Translations under genes and position numbers: made by a program
Shown: positions 1 through 7,338 of the stretch, piece after piece
Position numbering within the stretch: position 1 is the first letter of the stretch
How the letters are laid out: each line of letters opens with the position of its first letter
The notes under the pieces: generated by a model
Told to the model about the DNA's origin: nothing
Databases searched by the model: none
Seen by the model: only the letters and a program-made list of their open reading frames with translations
Source of the DNA: Selenomonas sp963528755
GTDB lineage: Bacteria > Bacillota > Negativicutes > Selenomonadales > Selenomonadaceae
NCBI RefSeq assembly: GCF_963528755.1
Contig: NZ_CAURXA010000004.1
Location: 1 to 64,000 of the forward strand
Length of the DNA: 64,000 nt
Direction: 5' to 3'

Positions 1-1057
1 CTGCCCGCGTGCCTGCCCGTTTTGTCGCGCCCCACGTGGGCGCGTGGATTGAAATTTGACGCGAGGCTGCCCGCGTGCCTGCCCGTTTTGTCGCGCCCCA
101 CGTGGGCGCGTGGATTGAAATGTTGAATGCTACCGTGCAAAGTGGTACAATTATGGTCGCGCCCCACGTGGGCGCGTGGATTGAAATGAGCATGTGCAGC
201 GCAAGACGGAGGAAGCGAATGTCGCGCCCCACGTGGGCGCGTGGATTGAAATCCCGTGCCGGAAGAGCTGCACTATGAATGGTACCGTCGCGCCCCACGT
301 GGGCGCGTGGATTGAAATACCTGAACACGCTGAAGGAGTACGCCACGCTTGCGTCGCGCCCCACGCGGGCGCGTGGATTGAAATGACACAGAAAAGGCAA
401 AATTTGCATTACTGCGCCGTCGCGCCCCACGCGGGCGCGTGGATTGAAATGCGGCATGCCGTGCTATATGAGCAGAGGTACGGCACGTCGCGCCCCACGC
501 GGGCGCGTGGATTGAAATAGGTACCTTGACGTTCGGCAGCTCCGCCGTCGGCGTCGCGCCCCCACACGGGGCGCGTGGATTGAAATTTCTGGGACGCCGT
601 GCCCGTGCACAACGTGCGTTAGTCGCGCCCCCATGCGGGGCGTGTGGATTGAAATGGCGAACCTGTGGCGCAGGGCAGGCCGCGCTTTAGGTCGCGCCCC
701 CATGCGGGGCGCGTGGATTGAAATGGGCGGCTCGTGCAGACGCAGACGCGCCACGGCACGTCGCGCCCCCATGCGGGGCGTGTGGATTGAAATCGTGACA
801 ATCGAGCAAAACAAGCAAGGTAAATGGGTCGTGCCCCCACGCGGGCGCGTGGATTGAAATTTTGCGGTGCGCTTACTGATGCGATCGACCGCCCGTCGGC
901 CCCCACGTGGAGCGCGTGGATTGAAATACGGCGCGGCTTGCAGGGGCAATCCACTTCGTGGGTCGCGCCCACACGGGCGTGTGGATTGCAATCCGAAATA
1001 CGCCGACAAGAAGAACCTCCGCACATGTCGCTCCCCACGCGCGCGTGAGACACAGAT
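1..1057 (+). CRISPR. CRISPR array, type I-C-like repeats, trailer end
   Basis: Sixteen repeats are visible, starting at 24, 90, 156, 221, 287, 353, 419, 487, 553, 622, 691, 760, 828, 895, 962 and 1027. They are 31-34 nt and separated by 33-36-nt spacers. The repeat begins GTCGCGCCCC, has a GC-rich stem and ends GTGGATTGAAAT, as in type I-C repeats. The right-hand copies are progressively degenerate and the last (1027-about 1057) loses the 3' end, so this is the trailer. The leader and any cas genes should lie left of base 1, and transcription would run rightwards. Bases 1-23 are the 3' end of a further spacer. ORFs reading through the array are artefacts of the repeat. Confidence 0.97.
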
Positions 1058-1221
1058 AAGTGCGACACTCAAAAACGCGAGGAATACGGGCTTTGGTAAG
1101 CCTCCTGTGAGGTGTGCTTGGTCAAGGATGCGCGAGAGAATATTTTGTGCATTGAGTCCTGAAGAATGATTTAAACAAAACTCTTGACGCACCCAGAACT
1201 CGCGAAAAAAGGAGAGGCATC

Positions 1222-1446
1222 ATGGAGCAGCGAATCAAATACAATCCAAAGGATTATGTCGACTATCTGGAAGAAAGCATGACGCTTTTCGCCGAAGCGA
1301 TGCAGGGGGGAGATGTATTCCTCATGGAACACGCATGGCGGCGTGTGTACAACGACACGAAACAGGCGATGAAGGGAGGAATGCTGTCTCCCAAAGACCG
1401 TGCTGAGATGCTTTTCTGTTGTGACGAGTTGATTTCGAATGCTTGA
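1222..1446 (+). CDS. Small protein of unknown function, paralogue A
   Basis: A 74-residue acidic protein with a good ribosome site (AAAGGAGAGG) before the ATG. It opens MEQRIKYNPKDYVDYLEES and is probably mostly helical, with no signal peptide, membrane segment or helix-turn-helix that I can see. It is clearly related to the next ORF: both share Y-(N/D)-P-x-D-Y, a central TK-AMK motif and an EML...LI end. I do not recognise the family. Its place just upstream of a HipA-like kinase suggests a partner or neutralising protein, which is inference only. Base composition is more AT-rich than the housekeeping genes further right. Confidence 0.75.
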   Translation: MEQRIKYNPKDYVDYLEESMTLFAEAMQGGDVFLMEHAWRRVYNDTKQAMKGGMLSPKDRAEMLFCCDELISNA

Positions 1447-1506
1447 TATTCTATATAGAATGGCATACGAATCACTAGGACAGGTCGAAGAAACGAGGGA
1501 TTCATC

Positions 1507-1728
1507 ATGGAAGCAGTCTATAAGTACGATCCGCAAGATTACGAAGAACTTCTTCGCGACTATATGGAAGAATTTTATCGAGCTTATGAAGAAAAGAATC
1601 ATCTCCAGATGGTTCTTGCTATGCAGAGGCTTCATTCCGAAACGAAATATGCCATGAAGGAAGGCGATATTTCATCAGGCACCCGGGAGGAAATGCTGAC
1701 ATATTTCGGAGGGTTGATTGATGGTTGA
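1507..1728 (+). CDS. Small protein of unknown function, paralogue B
   Basis: A 73-residue acidic protein opening MEAVYKYDPQDYEELLRDY. It is a divergent tandem copy of the protein at 1222-1446: the YDPQDY start, ETKYAMKEGDIS centre and EEML...LI end line up. No enzyme motif or transmembrane segment is apparent. Its stop codon overlaps the start of the HipA-like kinase gene by 8 nt, so the two are probably translationally coupled and may form a protein pair. It could be an antitoxin-like or chaperone-like partner of the kinase. Function is unknown and I could not assign a family. Confidence 0.75.
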   Translation: MEAVYKYDPQDYEELLRDYMEEFYRAYEEKNHLQMVLAMQRLHSETKYAMKEGDISSGTREEMLTYFGGLIDG

Positions 1729-2650
1729 TCTGACACATGTGAAGTGGCTGCCGAATCGTTTCGGCGGTTCAGAGAGCAAGTGGACGATGCAGTACAACGA
1801 CAAGCTCTATATGGTGAAGTTTCCCGATCCCAATCGAGCGCTGAAACAAACATCACAGCCATACATCAACAATCATTTCTCTGAATATATCGGCTGCCAT
1901 ATATTTCAGATGCTGGGGATTCCAGCACAAAACACTTTCTTGGGACGTGCTACGCCGCCGAACAGTGAAAAAGAGAAGCTTGTGGTGGTGTGCGAGGTGT
2001 TTTCCCCGAGCAACGAAGGTATTCTCATTGAATTCAGCAAGTTCTTTTTACATGAGACGGACAGCAAGAAACGGAGCAAGACTACGATTGACGATGTTAT
2101 GTATATCATCGATACTGATGTGACGCTCAAGGACAAGATGCTCTTGAAAAAGTTTTTCTGGGAAATGTTCGTAGTGGATGCTGCTATTGGCAATACGGAT
2201 CGTCATTTGGATAATTGGGGCGTGATGGCATCGTCTGATGGCAAAATATCTCCCGCGCCTGTATATGATTGCGGTTCAGCGCTTTCTCCGCTAGTGTCTG
2301 ACAGGGAAAAAGAGGAACTCTTGGAAGATGATATAAGCTTCAAAAATACAGAGTATAACTTGTGTTCTGTCTATCGCTATCAAGGAAAGCGAATCTTCTA
2401 TCATGAAATCTTGAAAGCGCCTCCGGCTGACCTGCATCGGTCGATTTTGGAGATCGTCCCAAGAATCAAGTTCGCGGCACCGCGCATCGATGCGCTGATT
2501 GATGCGACGGAGGGAATGACCGACATCTCCAAAACCTACATGAAGAAATCCCTCGCCATGCGCTTGAATCAGATGCTGCTTCCGGCATGGAAGAAAGCGC
2601 AGGAGCATCAGGCTCGCGAGGATGGGGAAAGCCGCGGCTTCAGCCGCTGA
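1721..2650 (+). CDS. HipA-like serine/threonine kinase domain protein
   Basis: A 309-residue protein. ATG 1721 is chosen over an in-frame TTG at 1718 because GGAGGG lies 7 nt upstream of the ATG. Kinase features of the HipA/CtkA type are visible: an N-lobe lysine in YMVKFPDP, a SEYIGCHIFQMLGIP helix, the catalytic loop IGNTDRHLDNWG and a metal-binding PVYDCGSAL (equivalent to DFG). Family members phosphorylate protein targets; HipA itself inactivates glutamyl-tRNA synthetase and causes growth arrest. The usual HipB helix-turn-helix antitoxin is absent. Instead two small paralogous ORFs precede it. The gene sits next to a CRISPR array in lower-GC DNA, which fits an accessory or transferred module. 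Target unknown. Confidence 0.8.
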   Translation: MVDLTHVKWLPNRFGGSESKWTMQYNDKLYMVKFPDPNRALKQTSQPYINNHFSEYIGCHIFQMLGIPAQNTFLGRATPPNSEKEKLVVVCEVFSPSNEGILIEFSKFFLHETDSKKRSKTTIDDVMYIIDTDVTLKDKMLLKKFFWEMFVVDAAIGNTDRHLDNWGVMASSDGKISPAPVYDCGSALSPLVSDREKEELLEDDISFKNTEYNLCSVYRYQGKRIFYHEILKAPPADLHRSILEIVPRIKFAAPRIDALIDATEGMTDISKTYMKKSLAMRLNQMLLPAWKKAQEHQAREDGESRGFSR

Positions 2651-2682
2651 CACAAATGGCAAGAGCAGAAGAGAACAGTCCG

Positions 2683-2961
2683 ATGAGCAGCACATACACC
2701 TACAACGACTATCTGCGCGATCTCTTGAAGGATGCGTCTTGCATCCTCGCCTACGATACGGCTGCGGATTATCTGGAGCTATGGAGCGGCAGTATGAATC
2801 CGCTTACGGCGAAGATTTATGTCTGCAAGCCTCTACACATCAAAGGAACGACGGAATATCTGATTTCTTCCTTTGAAGCTGTGGAACATGAGAATCGCCT
2901 CGCTGTCGAGAAGGCGAAAAAAATCGCCGCAGAGCTTGAAACTCTGCGGCAGGAATTCTAG
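2683..2961 (+). CDS. AbiEi-like antitoxin remnant or small unknown protein
   Basis: The likely start is ATG 2683, giving 92 residues; ATG 2656 in the same frame is an alternative, and neither has a strong ribosome site. The core around ASCILAYDTAADYLELWSG and AKIYVCKP resembles the region after the winged helix in AbiEi-type (type IV) antitoxin/regulator proteins. The N-terminal winged helix is missing and the C-terminus is a short charged coiled-coil-like tail. It could be a truncated relic or a reduced protein used by the kinase just upstream (33 nt away). The resemblance is from memory of the family and is weak. Confidence 0.45.
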   Translation: MSSTYTYNDYLRDLLKDASCILAYDTAADYLELWSGSMNPLTAKIYVCKPLHIKGTTEYLISSFEAVEHENRLAVEKAKKIAAELETLRQEF

Positions 2962-3074
2962 GAGATGCGCGGCGAAGCCGAAGCCGACAAGATGAACATT
3001 CAATTTTGCCGGGGAGTGCCGGAGAAGCACGGATAAAGATTCAGAGGATGGAGAAAGGCAAGCCGTATCTGCGG

Positions 3075-4043
3075 TTATTGCTGATGCGGGCCGTGGCCTG
3101 CTCCGTGGCCACCGCGACCGTGACCGTGTCCGCCGCCTTTGCCGCGATGCGGACAGCGCCCTTCACCCATGGTGGCGTCCTGTCCGTGACGGTGTGTGTG
3201 CGCTTGGCTTTCACCGTGGTGCTGACCGCAGTGACCTTCGCCCTCGCCGTGACGATGCTGACCTTCGCCCGCGCCGTGCGCGTGGGAACAGCGATGGCCG
3301 CCTTCGGCGTGCTCATGTCCCTCACCGTGATGCGAGCAGTTTGCTTCCGTCGTATAGTCGAGCGTACCGGCGAGATGCTGTGCGACAGCTTCGTCCGCCG
3401 CACCCTTGACGCCGGCGTAGACGCGGATGCCAGCATCTCGGAGCGCTTCGATCGCGCCCGCGCCGATACCGCCGCAGATGAGCGCATCGACTTCGTTTTC
3501 CTTCAAAAATCCAGCGAGTGCGCCGTGACCGCTGCCTTGCGTGCTGACGACCTCCGATTTCTCTACGGCGTCCTCCTTGATGTCGTAGAATTTGAATGCC
3601 TGCGAGTGGCCGAAGTGCTGGAACACCGTGCCGTTTTCATTTTCATAGGGGACTGCGATTCTCATCGTTCCTTCTCCTTTCTTTCTCGGGGGCGAAAAGC
3701 AATAGTCTTGACGCGCTTCTGCACGCGGGCAGCATTTGCCGCACGGTGCGGACATGTCGCAGAGTTGGTAGAAGCCGCCTTCGATGATGAGCGGTCTGCC
3801 GTGAACGAGGCTCTCGGCGATTTTTTTGCGTGCTGCGGCATAGATTTCGGCGACCGTCGTGCGCGAGATCGCCATGCGTTTGGCGCATTCCTCCTGCTTG
3901 AGCCCGTCGTGGTCGATGCTGCGTATGCACTCGTACTCTTCGAGGAGCAGGGTGACGGCCTCGCCGCCGGGAAAGCCCGCAGGCGTGAAGCGCTCGTAGG
4001 CGGGACGCACGCAGATCCTTCGCCCCCGTGTCGGTCTTGGCAC
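3075..4043 (-). CDS. DUF134 HTH regulator fused to a NifX/NifB-type metal-cofactor-binding domain
   Basis: A 322-residue protein. The start is taken as GTG 4043, giving MPRPTRGRRICVRP, the usual DUF134 opening, with AAAGGAGG upstream; ATG 4064 would place that site inside the gene. Residues 1-115 form the DUF134 sigma-like helix-turn-helix (ECAKRMAISRTTVAEIY) followed by a Cys cluster (CDMSAPCGKCC). From about residue 127 a dinitrogenase Fe-Mo-cofactor-type domain begins (MRIAVPYENENGTVFQHFGH). The last 85 residues are extremely His/Gly-rich and probably bind metal. An in-frame ATG at 3665 has its own AAGGAGAAGG site, so the second domain may also be made alone. The role is inferred as metal-responsive regulation or metal storage. 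Confidence 0.85.
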   Translation of the reverse strand: MPRPTRGRRICVRPAYERFTPAGFPGGEAVTLLLEEYECIRSIDHDGLKQEECAKRMAISRTTVAEIYAAARKKIAESLVHGRPLIIEGGFYQLCDMSAPCGKCCPRAEARQDYCFSPPRKKGEGTMRIAVPYENENGTVFQHFGHSQAFKFYDIKEDAVEKSEVVSTQGSGHGALAGFLKENEVDALICGGIGAGAIEALRDAGIRVYAGVKGAADEAVAQHLAGTLDYTTEANCSHHGEGHEHAEGGHRCSHAHGAGEGQHRHGEGEGHCGQHHGESQAHTHRHGQDATMGEGRCPHRGKGGGHGHGRGGHGAGHGPHQQ

Positions 4044-4078
4044 AGCCCCCGCCTCCTTTAACATATTTTACGGATTTG

Positions 4079-4098
4079 TTATCGACATATGTCGATAA
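4079..4098. promoter_or_regulatory. Perfect 20-bp palindrome, candidate operator
   Basis: TTATCGACATATGTCGATAA is a perfect inverted repeat lying between the divergent DUF134/NifX and trxB genes, 36 bp upstream of the GTG of the former. It sits where it could cover promoters in both directions (a TATGAT-like -10 lies just right of it on the plus strand). It is most simply an operator for the adjacent DUF134 regulator, which is inference; the binding motif of that family is not known to me. Confidence 0.6.
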
Positions 4099-4219
4099 CT
4101 GTGTTATGATCGTATCATGGAAGGTACAGAGTGTCAAGCCGTTTTGGCGAAAACTGCAGGATTTAGCCCTTTCATGGAGAAAAGAACAATATCGTTCATC
4201 AAAATAGAGGAGGGATTTC

Positions 4220-5158
4220 ATGGCAAAGGAAACGATACAGAAGGACGTCGTCATCATCGGTGCGGGCATGGCAGGGCTGACGGCGGCGCTCTATGCGGGA
4301 CGCATGAATTTTTCGACGCTCGTCCTGGAGAATGCCATTGTCGGCGGGCAGATTGCGAACGCCACGGGCATTGAGAATTATCCGGGCTTTTTGAGCGTCT
4401 CGGGCAGCGACCTCATTCAGACAGTGCAGCAGCAGGCGGAGAAGTTCGGCGCTGTCGTCGACGAGTTCGATGCGATTGAGAAGGTCACGCTCGAAGGCGC
4501 AGTCAAGCGCGTCGAGACGGAGAGCGCCGTTTACGAGACGCCCGTCGTCATCATCGCCTCGGGCATGAGCCGCAGGAAGCTGCCGCTCGCTGAGGAAGCA
4601 AAGTACGCGGGGCGCGGCGTCCACTATTGCGAGCTTTGTGACGGACACATGTATCAAGATAAAATCATTGCTGTCATGGGCGGCGGCAATGCGGCGCTCG
4701 ATGCGGCGAACTTCCTCTCGCGTTACGCGAAGAAGCTCTACCTTGTGCATCGCTCGCGCCTTCGTGCCGACGAAGTTTCGCAAAAGCGTCTCCGAGAAAA
4801 TCCCAAGGCGGAGATCTTGCTCGAAACGGAGATCCGTGCCCTGCGGGGCGAGGGAAAGCTCGAATCTATCGAGATTTTTGACAAGAAGGCGGGCGAGGCA
4901 CGGGAACTTGCTGTCGACGCCATATTCGTCAACATCGGTGTGCAGCCGAACACGGCGCTCTTTGAAGGACAGGTTGAGATCAACGAGAAGGGTCATATCG
5001 TCGCGGGCGAGGACTGCCGCACGAATATCCCCGGCGTTTTCGTCGCCGGCGACATCCGTGAGAAGGAGATCCATCAGCTGACGACTGCCGCATCCGACGG
5101 CACGACGGCGGCGCTTCTCGCCGAGAAGTACATCACAGGAGGGAAAACATCATGGTAA
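4220..5158 (+). CDS. trxB: Thioredoxin reductase (NADPH/FAD)
   Basis: A 312-residue flavoprotein, normal length for TrxB. It begins MAKETIQKDVVIIGAGMAGL, an FAD-binding GxGxxG; the redox-active pair is in YCELCDGHMY (CxxC), the NADPH-binding motif is MGGGNAALDAA, and the C-terminal FAD motif is PGVFVAGDIR. It transfers electrons from NADPH to thioredoxin or glutaredoxin-like proteins in the cytosol. AGGAGGG precedes the ATG. The next gene, a small CPWC protein, overlaps by 7 nt, so the two form a two-gene redox operon and the small protein is a likely electron acceptor. The classic TrxB motif is CAVCDG, so the Glu-Leu between the cysteines is a modest departure. Confidence 0.93.
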   Translation: MAKETIQKDVVIIGAGMAGLTAALYAGRMNFSTLVLENAIVGGQIANATGIENYPGFLSVSGSDLIQTVQQQAEKFGAVVDEFDAIEKVTLEGAVKRVETESAVYETPVVIIASGMSRRKLPLAEEAKYAGRGVHYCELCDGHMYQDKIIAVMGGGNAALDAANFLSRYAKKLYLVHRSRLRADEVSQKRLRENPKAEILLETEIRALRGEGKLESIEIFDKKAGEARELAVDAIFVNIGVQPNTALFEGQVEINEKGHIVAGEDCRTNIPGVFVAGDIREKEIHQLTTAASDGTTAALLAEKYITGGKTSW

Positions 5159-5382
5159 AGGTCTATTCCATCACGCAGTGCCCTTGGTGCGACAAGGTCA
5201 AGAAGTATCTGAAGTCGAAGAACATCGCCTACGAGGAGCACAACATCGAAGAGGACGAGACGGCGCGCAAGGAGTGCGAGGCCATCTCGGGCGATCTCAT
5301 CGTGCCGGTGACGACGGTCAACGGCAAGGATTTCGTCGTGAGCTTCGACAAGGCGAAGCTCGATGCGATTCTCGGTATTTGA
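5152..5382 (+). CDS. Glutaredoxin/NrdH-like redox protein
   Basis: A 76-residue thioredoxin-fold protein with the active site CPWC at residues 9-12 (MVKVYSITQCPWCDKVKKYL) and the cis-proline loop LIVPVTTVNG. The length fits NrdH or glutaredoxin-like electron carriers. It overlaps the end of trxB and should be reduced by that enzyme rather than by glutathione, as for NrdH (inference). An intrinsic terminator follows at 5410-5452. The exact client, such as ribonucleotide reductase or peroxidases, is not evident from the context. Confidence 0.88.
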   Translation: MVKVYSITQCPWCDKVKKYLKSKNIAYEEHNIEEDETARKECEAISGDLIVPVTTVNGKDFVVSFDKAKLDAILGI

Positions 5383-5409
5383 GAGTGACTGCTGCCGCAG
5401 GCAGTATCG

Positions 5410-5452
5410 AAAAACGCCCGCATGTGCAAAAGTGCATGTGCAGGCGTTTTTT
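5410..5452 (+). terminator. Rho-independent terminator after trxB operon
   Basis: AAAAACGCC and GGCGTTTTTT arms enclose a GC-rich, partly paired centre, ending in a T run 28 nt past the glutaredoxin-like stop codon. Confidence 0.8.
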
Positions 5453-5461
5453 CAGTCTGCG

Positions 5462-5800
5462 CCCTTCGGGCTTGACTTCTTGGGGTTTCATGGTAAACTA
5501 CACGCACAAACGTCCACTTTGTGGACATTGTGCGCCGCCCTTACATGAAAGAGCCAATCAGTCTGCGCCTACGGCTTGACTTCTTGGACTTTCATGGTAA
5601 ACTTTTTGGACATATGTTCAGCCGTCGCGCGAAGCAGCATGAGCTGTTTTTCGTCCGCTTTCTGCGACAGCTTCATCAAGGAGGCACGCTGTACATATGT
5701 CCACACGCCTTACATGAAACCGGCCAATCAGTCTGTGCCCTTCGGGCTTGACTTCTTGGGGTTTCATGGTAAACTATAAATTGCTATATTAGCCACATTA
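5462..5800 (+). repeat. Cluster of promoter-carrying repeats upstream of murA (three units)
   Basis: Three tandem units each contain a near-identical promoter-like block, TTGACT-N16-TAAACT, at 5472-5499, 5576-5603 and 5748-5775, with the same spacer text (TTCTTGG..TTTCATGG). Unit 1 continues with a hairpin (GTCCACTTTGTGGAC, 5511-5525), a CGCCGCCCTTACATGAAA block and CCAATCAGTCTG. In unit 2 the hairpin is replaced by about 96 bp bounded by GGACATATGT (5606-5615) and ACATATGTCC (5692-5701). Unit 3 stops after the promoter and reads directly into murA. The same unit occurs at 9770-10100 and its promoter part at 57020-57047. Confidence 0.8.
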
Positions 5801-5844
5801 GCTCGATGGAACTTGCAGTGTGTGGGGGAGGAAATGGGACTTTC

Positions 5845-7110
5845 ATGGAGAAGTTGATTATAAAGGGCGGCTGTCGGCTTGCGGGACGCGTGAAAATCAG
5901 CGGTGCGAAGAACGCTGTGCTGCCCATCATCGCCGCGACGCTTCTGGGGCAGGACGCCCCAAGCCGCTTAGAGGAGGTTCCTTCGCTCGATGATGTGCAT
6001 ACGATCACGGAGGTGCTGCGGGCGCTCGGTGTACATGCTACGTTCGACAAGGCGGCGAGCGCGCTGACCGTGGACAGCTGCGAGATCAAGCGGACGGAAG
6101 CGCCCTACGAGCTTGTGCGAAAGATGCGCGCTTCTTTCCTCATCATGGGGCCGCTGCTCGCACGCCTTGGTCATGCGAAGATCTCGCTGCCGGGCGGCTG
6201 CGCCATTGGCACCCGCCCCATCGACCTGCATCTCAAGGGCTTCGAGGCCCTGGGCGCAAAGATCGAGATCGGGCATGGCTACATCGAGGCGCGCGCTGAC
6301 GCGGGACTCAAGGGCGCGCGCATCTATCTCGACTTCCCGAGCGTCGGCGCGACGGAAAACATCCTCATGGCGGCCTCGATGGCACAGGGGCAGACTGTGC
6401 TCGAAAACCCTGCGCAGGAGCCGGAAATCGTCGATCTCGCGAACTTCCTGAACGTCATGGGCGCGAAGGTGCGCGGCGCGGGTACAAACGTCATCAAGAT
6501 CGAGGGCGTCAAAAAGCTCACAGGGCACAACTATACGATCATCCCTGACCGCATCGAGGCGGGCACCTACATGGTCGCCGCCGCCATGACGCAGGGCGAC
6601 GTCTATATCGAAAACGCTATTTCCGAGCATCTGAAGCCCGTCATCGCCAAACTCAAGGAGGCGGGCGTCACGATCGAGGAGGCTGTTGAGGGCATTCGCG
6701 TGACCTGCGACCACAGGCCGAAGGCGGTCGACATCAAGACGATGCCGTATCCGGGCTTTCCGACAGACATGCAGGCGCAGTTCATGGCGCTCCTCGCCAT
6801 CGCAGACGGTGCGGGACTCGTGACAGAAACGGTCTTCGAGAACCGTTTCATGCATGTGGATGAACTGAAGCGCATGGGGGCGTCCATCAAGATTGACGGG
6901 CGCACGTCCATCGTCGAGGGCGTCGATCATCTGACGGGATGCCAGGTCAAGGCGACCGATCTGCGTGCCGGCGCTGCCATGGTGCTCGCGGGTCTCGTTT
7001 CCGAAGGCGAGACGCAGGTCGGCTATATCCACCACATCGACCGCGGCTATGACAAGCTCGTGGAGAAACTCGTGGGGCTTGGTGCGGACATTCGCCGCAC
7101 GGATGATTGA
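5845..7110 (+). CDS. murA: UDP-N-acetylglucosamine 1-carboxyvinyltransferase
   Basis: A 421-residue protein. ATG 5845 is chosen because family members begin MEKLIIKGG; an upstream in-frame ATG at 5806 would add a non-family leader. MurA transfers enolpyruvate from PEP to UDP-GlcNAc, the first committed step of peptidoglycan synthesis, in the cytosol. Visible hallmarks are SGAKNAVLPII near the N-terminus, LPGGCAIGTRPIDLH with the PEP-binding cysteine that fosfomycin attacks, and PGFPTDMQAQFMALL. The third repeated promoter module (5748-5775) lies about 70 bp upstream, so the gene may be driven by several stacked promoters. tRNA-Arg follows. Confidence 0.95.
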   Translation: MEKLIIKGGCRLAGRVKISGAKNAVLPIIAATLLGQDAPSRLEEVPSLDDVHTITEVLRALGVHATFDKAASALTVDSCEIKRTEAPYELVRKMRASFLIMGPLLARLGHAKISLPGGCAIGTRPIDLHLKGFEALGAKIEIGHGYIEARADAGLKGARIYLDFPSVGATENILMAASMAQGQTVLENPAQEPEIVDLANFLNVMGAKVRGAGTNVIKIEGVKKLTGHNYTIIPDRIEAGTYMVAAAMTQGDVYIENAISEHLKPVIAKLKEAGVTIEEAVEGIRVTCDHRPKAVDIKTMPYPGFPTDMQAQFMALLAIADGAGLVTETVFENRFMHVDELKRMGASIKIDGRTSIVEGVDHLTGCQVKATDLRAGAAMVLAGLVSEGETQVGYIHHIDRGYDKLVEKLVGLGADIRRTDD

Positions 7111-7153
7111 AGGGAAATCGATAGCAGATGCAACCGGTTGCTGCAAATAAAAA

Positions 7154-7180
7154 TTGACATTCCTACGGGAAAAGTGATAT
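7154..7180 (+). promoter_or_regulatory. Promoter of tRNA-Arg
   Basis: TTGACA at 7154-7159 followed after 17-18 bp by an ATATATT -10 region, 16-20 bp before the tRNA. Confidence 0.7.
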
Positions 7181-7195
7181 ATTGTTTCTATTGAT

Positions 7196-7270
7196 GCGCT
7201 CGTAGTCCAGTGGATAGGACGTTAGCCTCCGGAGCTGAAAGCGTGGGTTCGACTCCCGCCGAGCGCACCA
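7196..7270 (+). tRNA. tRNA-Arg (anticodon CCG)
   Basis: A full cloverleaf can be drawn. Acceptor GCGCTCG (7196-7202) pairs with CGAGCGC (7260-7266), the D-stem is GTCC/GGAC, and the anticodon stem TTAGC/GCTGA encloses loop CTCCGGA with CCG at 7229-7231. The T arm contains GGGTTCGACTCCC and CCA is encoded at 7268-7270. It reads the arginine codon CGG, fitting the GC-rich codon use of the window. Confidence 0.96.
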
Positions 7271-7287
7271 TGGGATGACCTGAAGGA

Positions 7288-7310
7288 GGGCGCGCTTTCG
7301 CGCCCTTTTT
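7288..7310 (+). terminator. Terminator after tRNA-Arg
   Basis: GGGCGCG (7288-7294), loop CTTT, CGCGCCC (7299-7305) and TTTTT. Confidence 0.88.
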
Positions 7311-7338
7311 ATCATATCTGCGAGAGGCGGAAGGTACG

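Noticed and set aside
75..1068. Several ORFs on both strands through the CRISPR array
   Set aside because: They are translations of the repeat (APHVGAWIEM and its reverse); no ribosome sites and explained by the array.
3006..4061. A 351-residue plus-strand ORF opposite the DUF134/NifX gene
   Set aside because: It is the complement of a His/Gly-rich, GC-rich gene; the minus-strand protein has recognised domains and a ribosome site.
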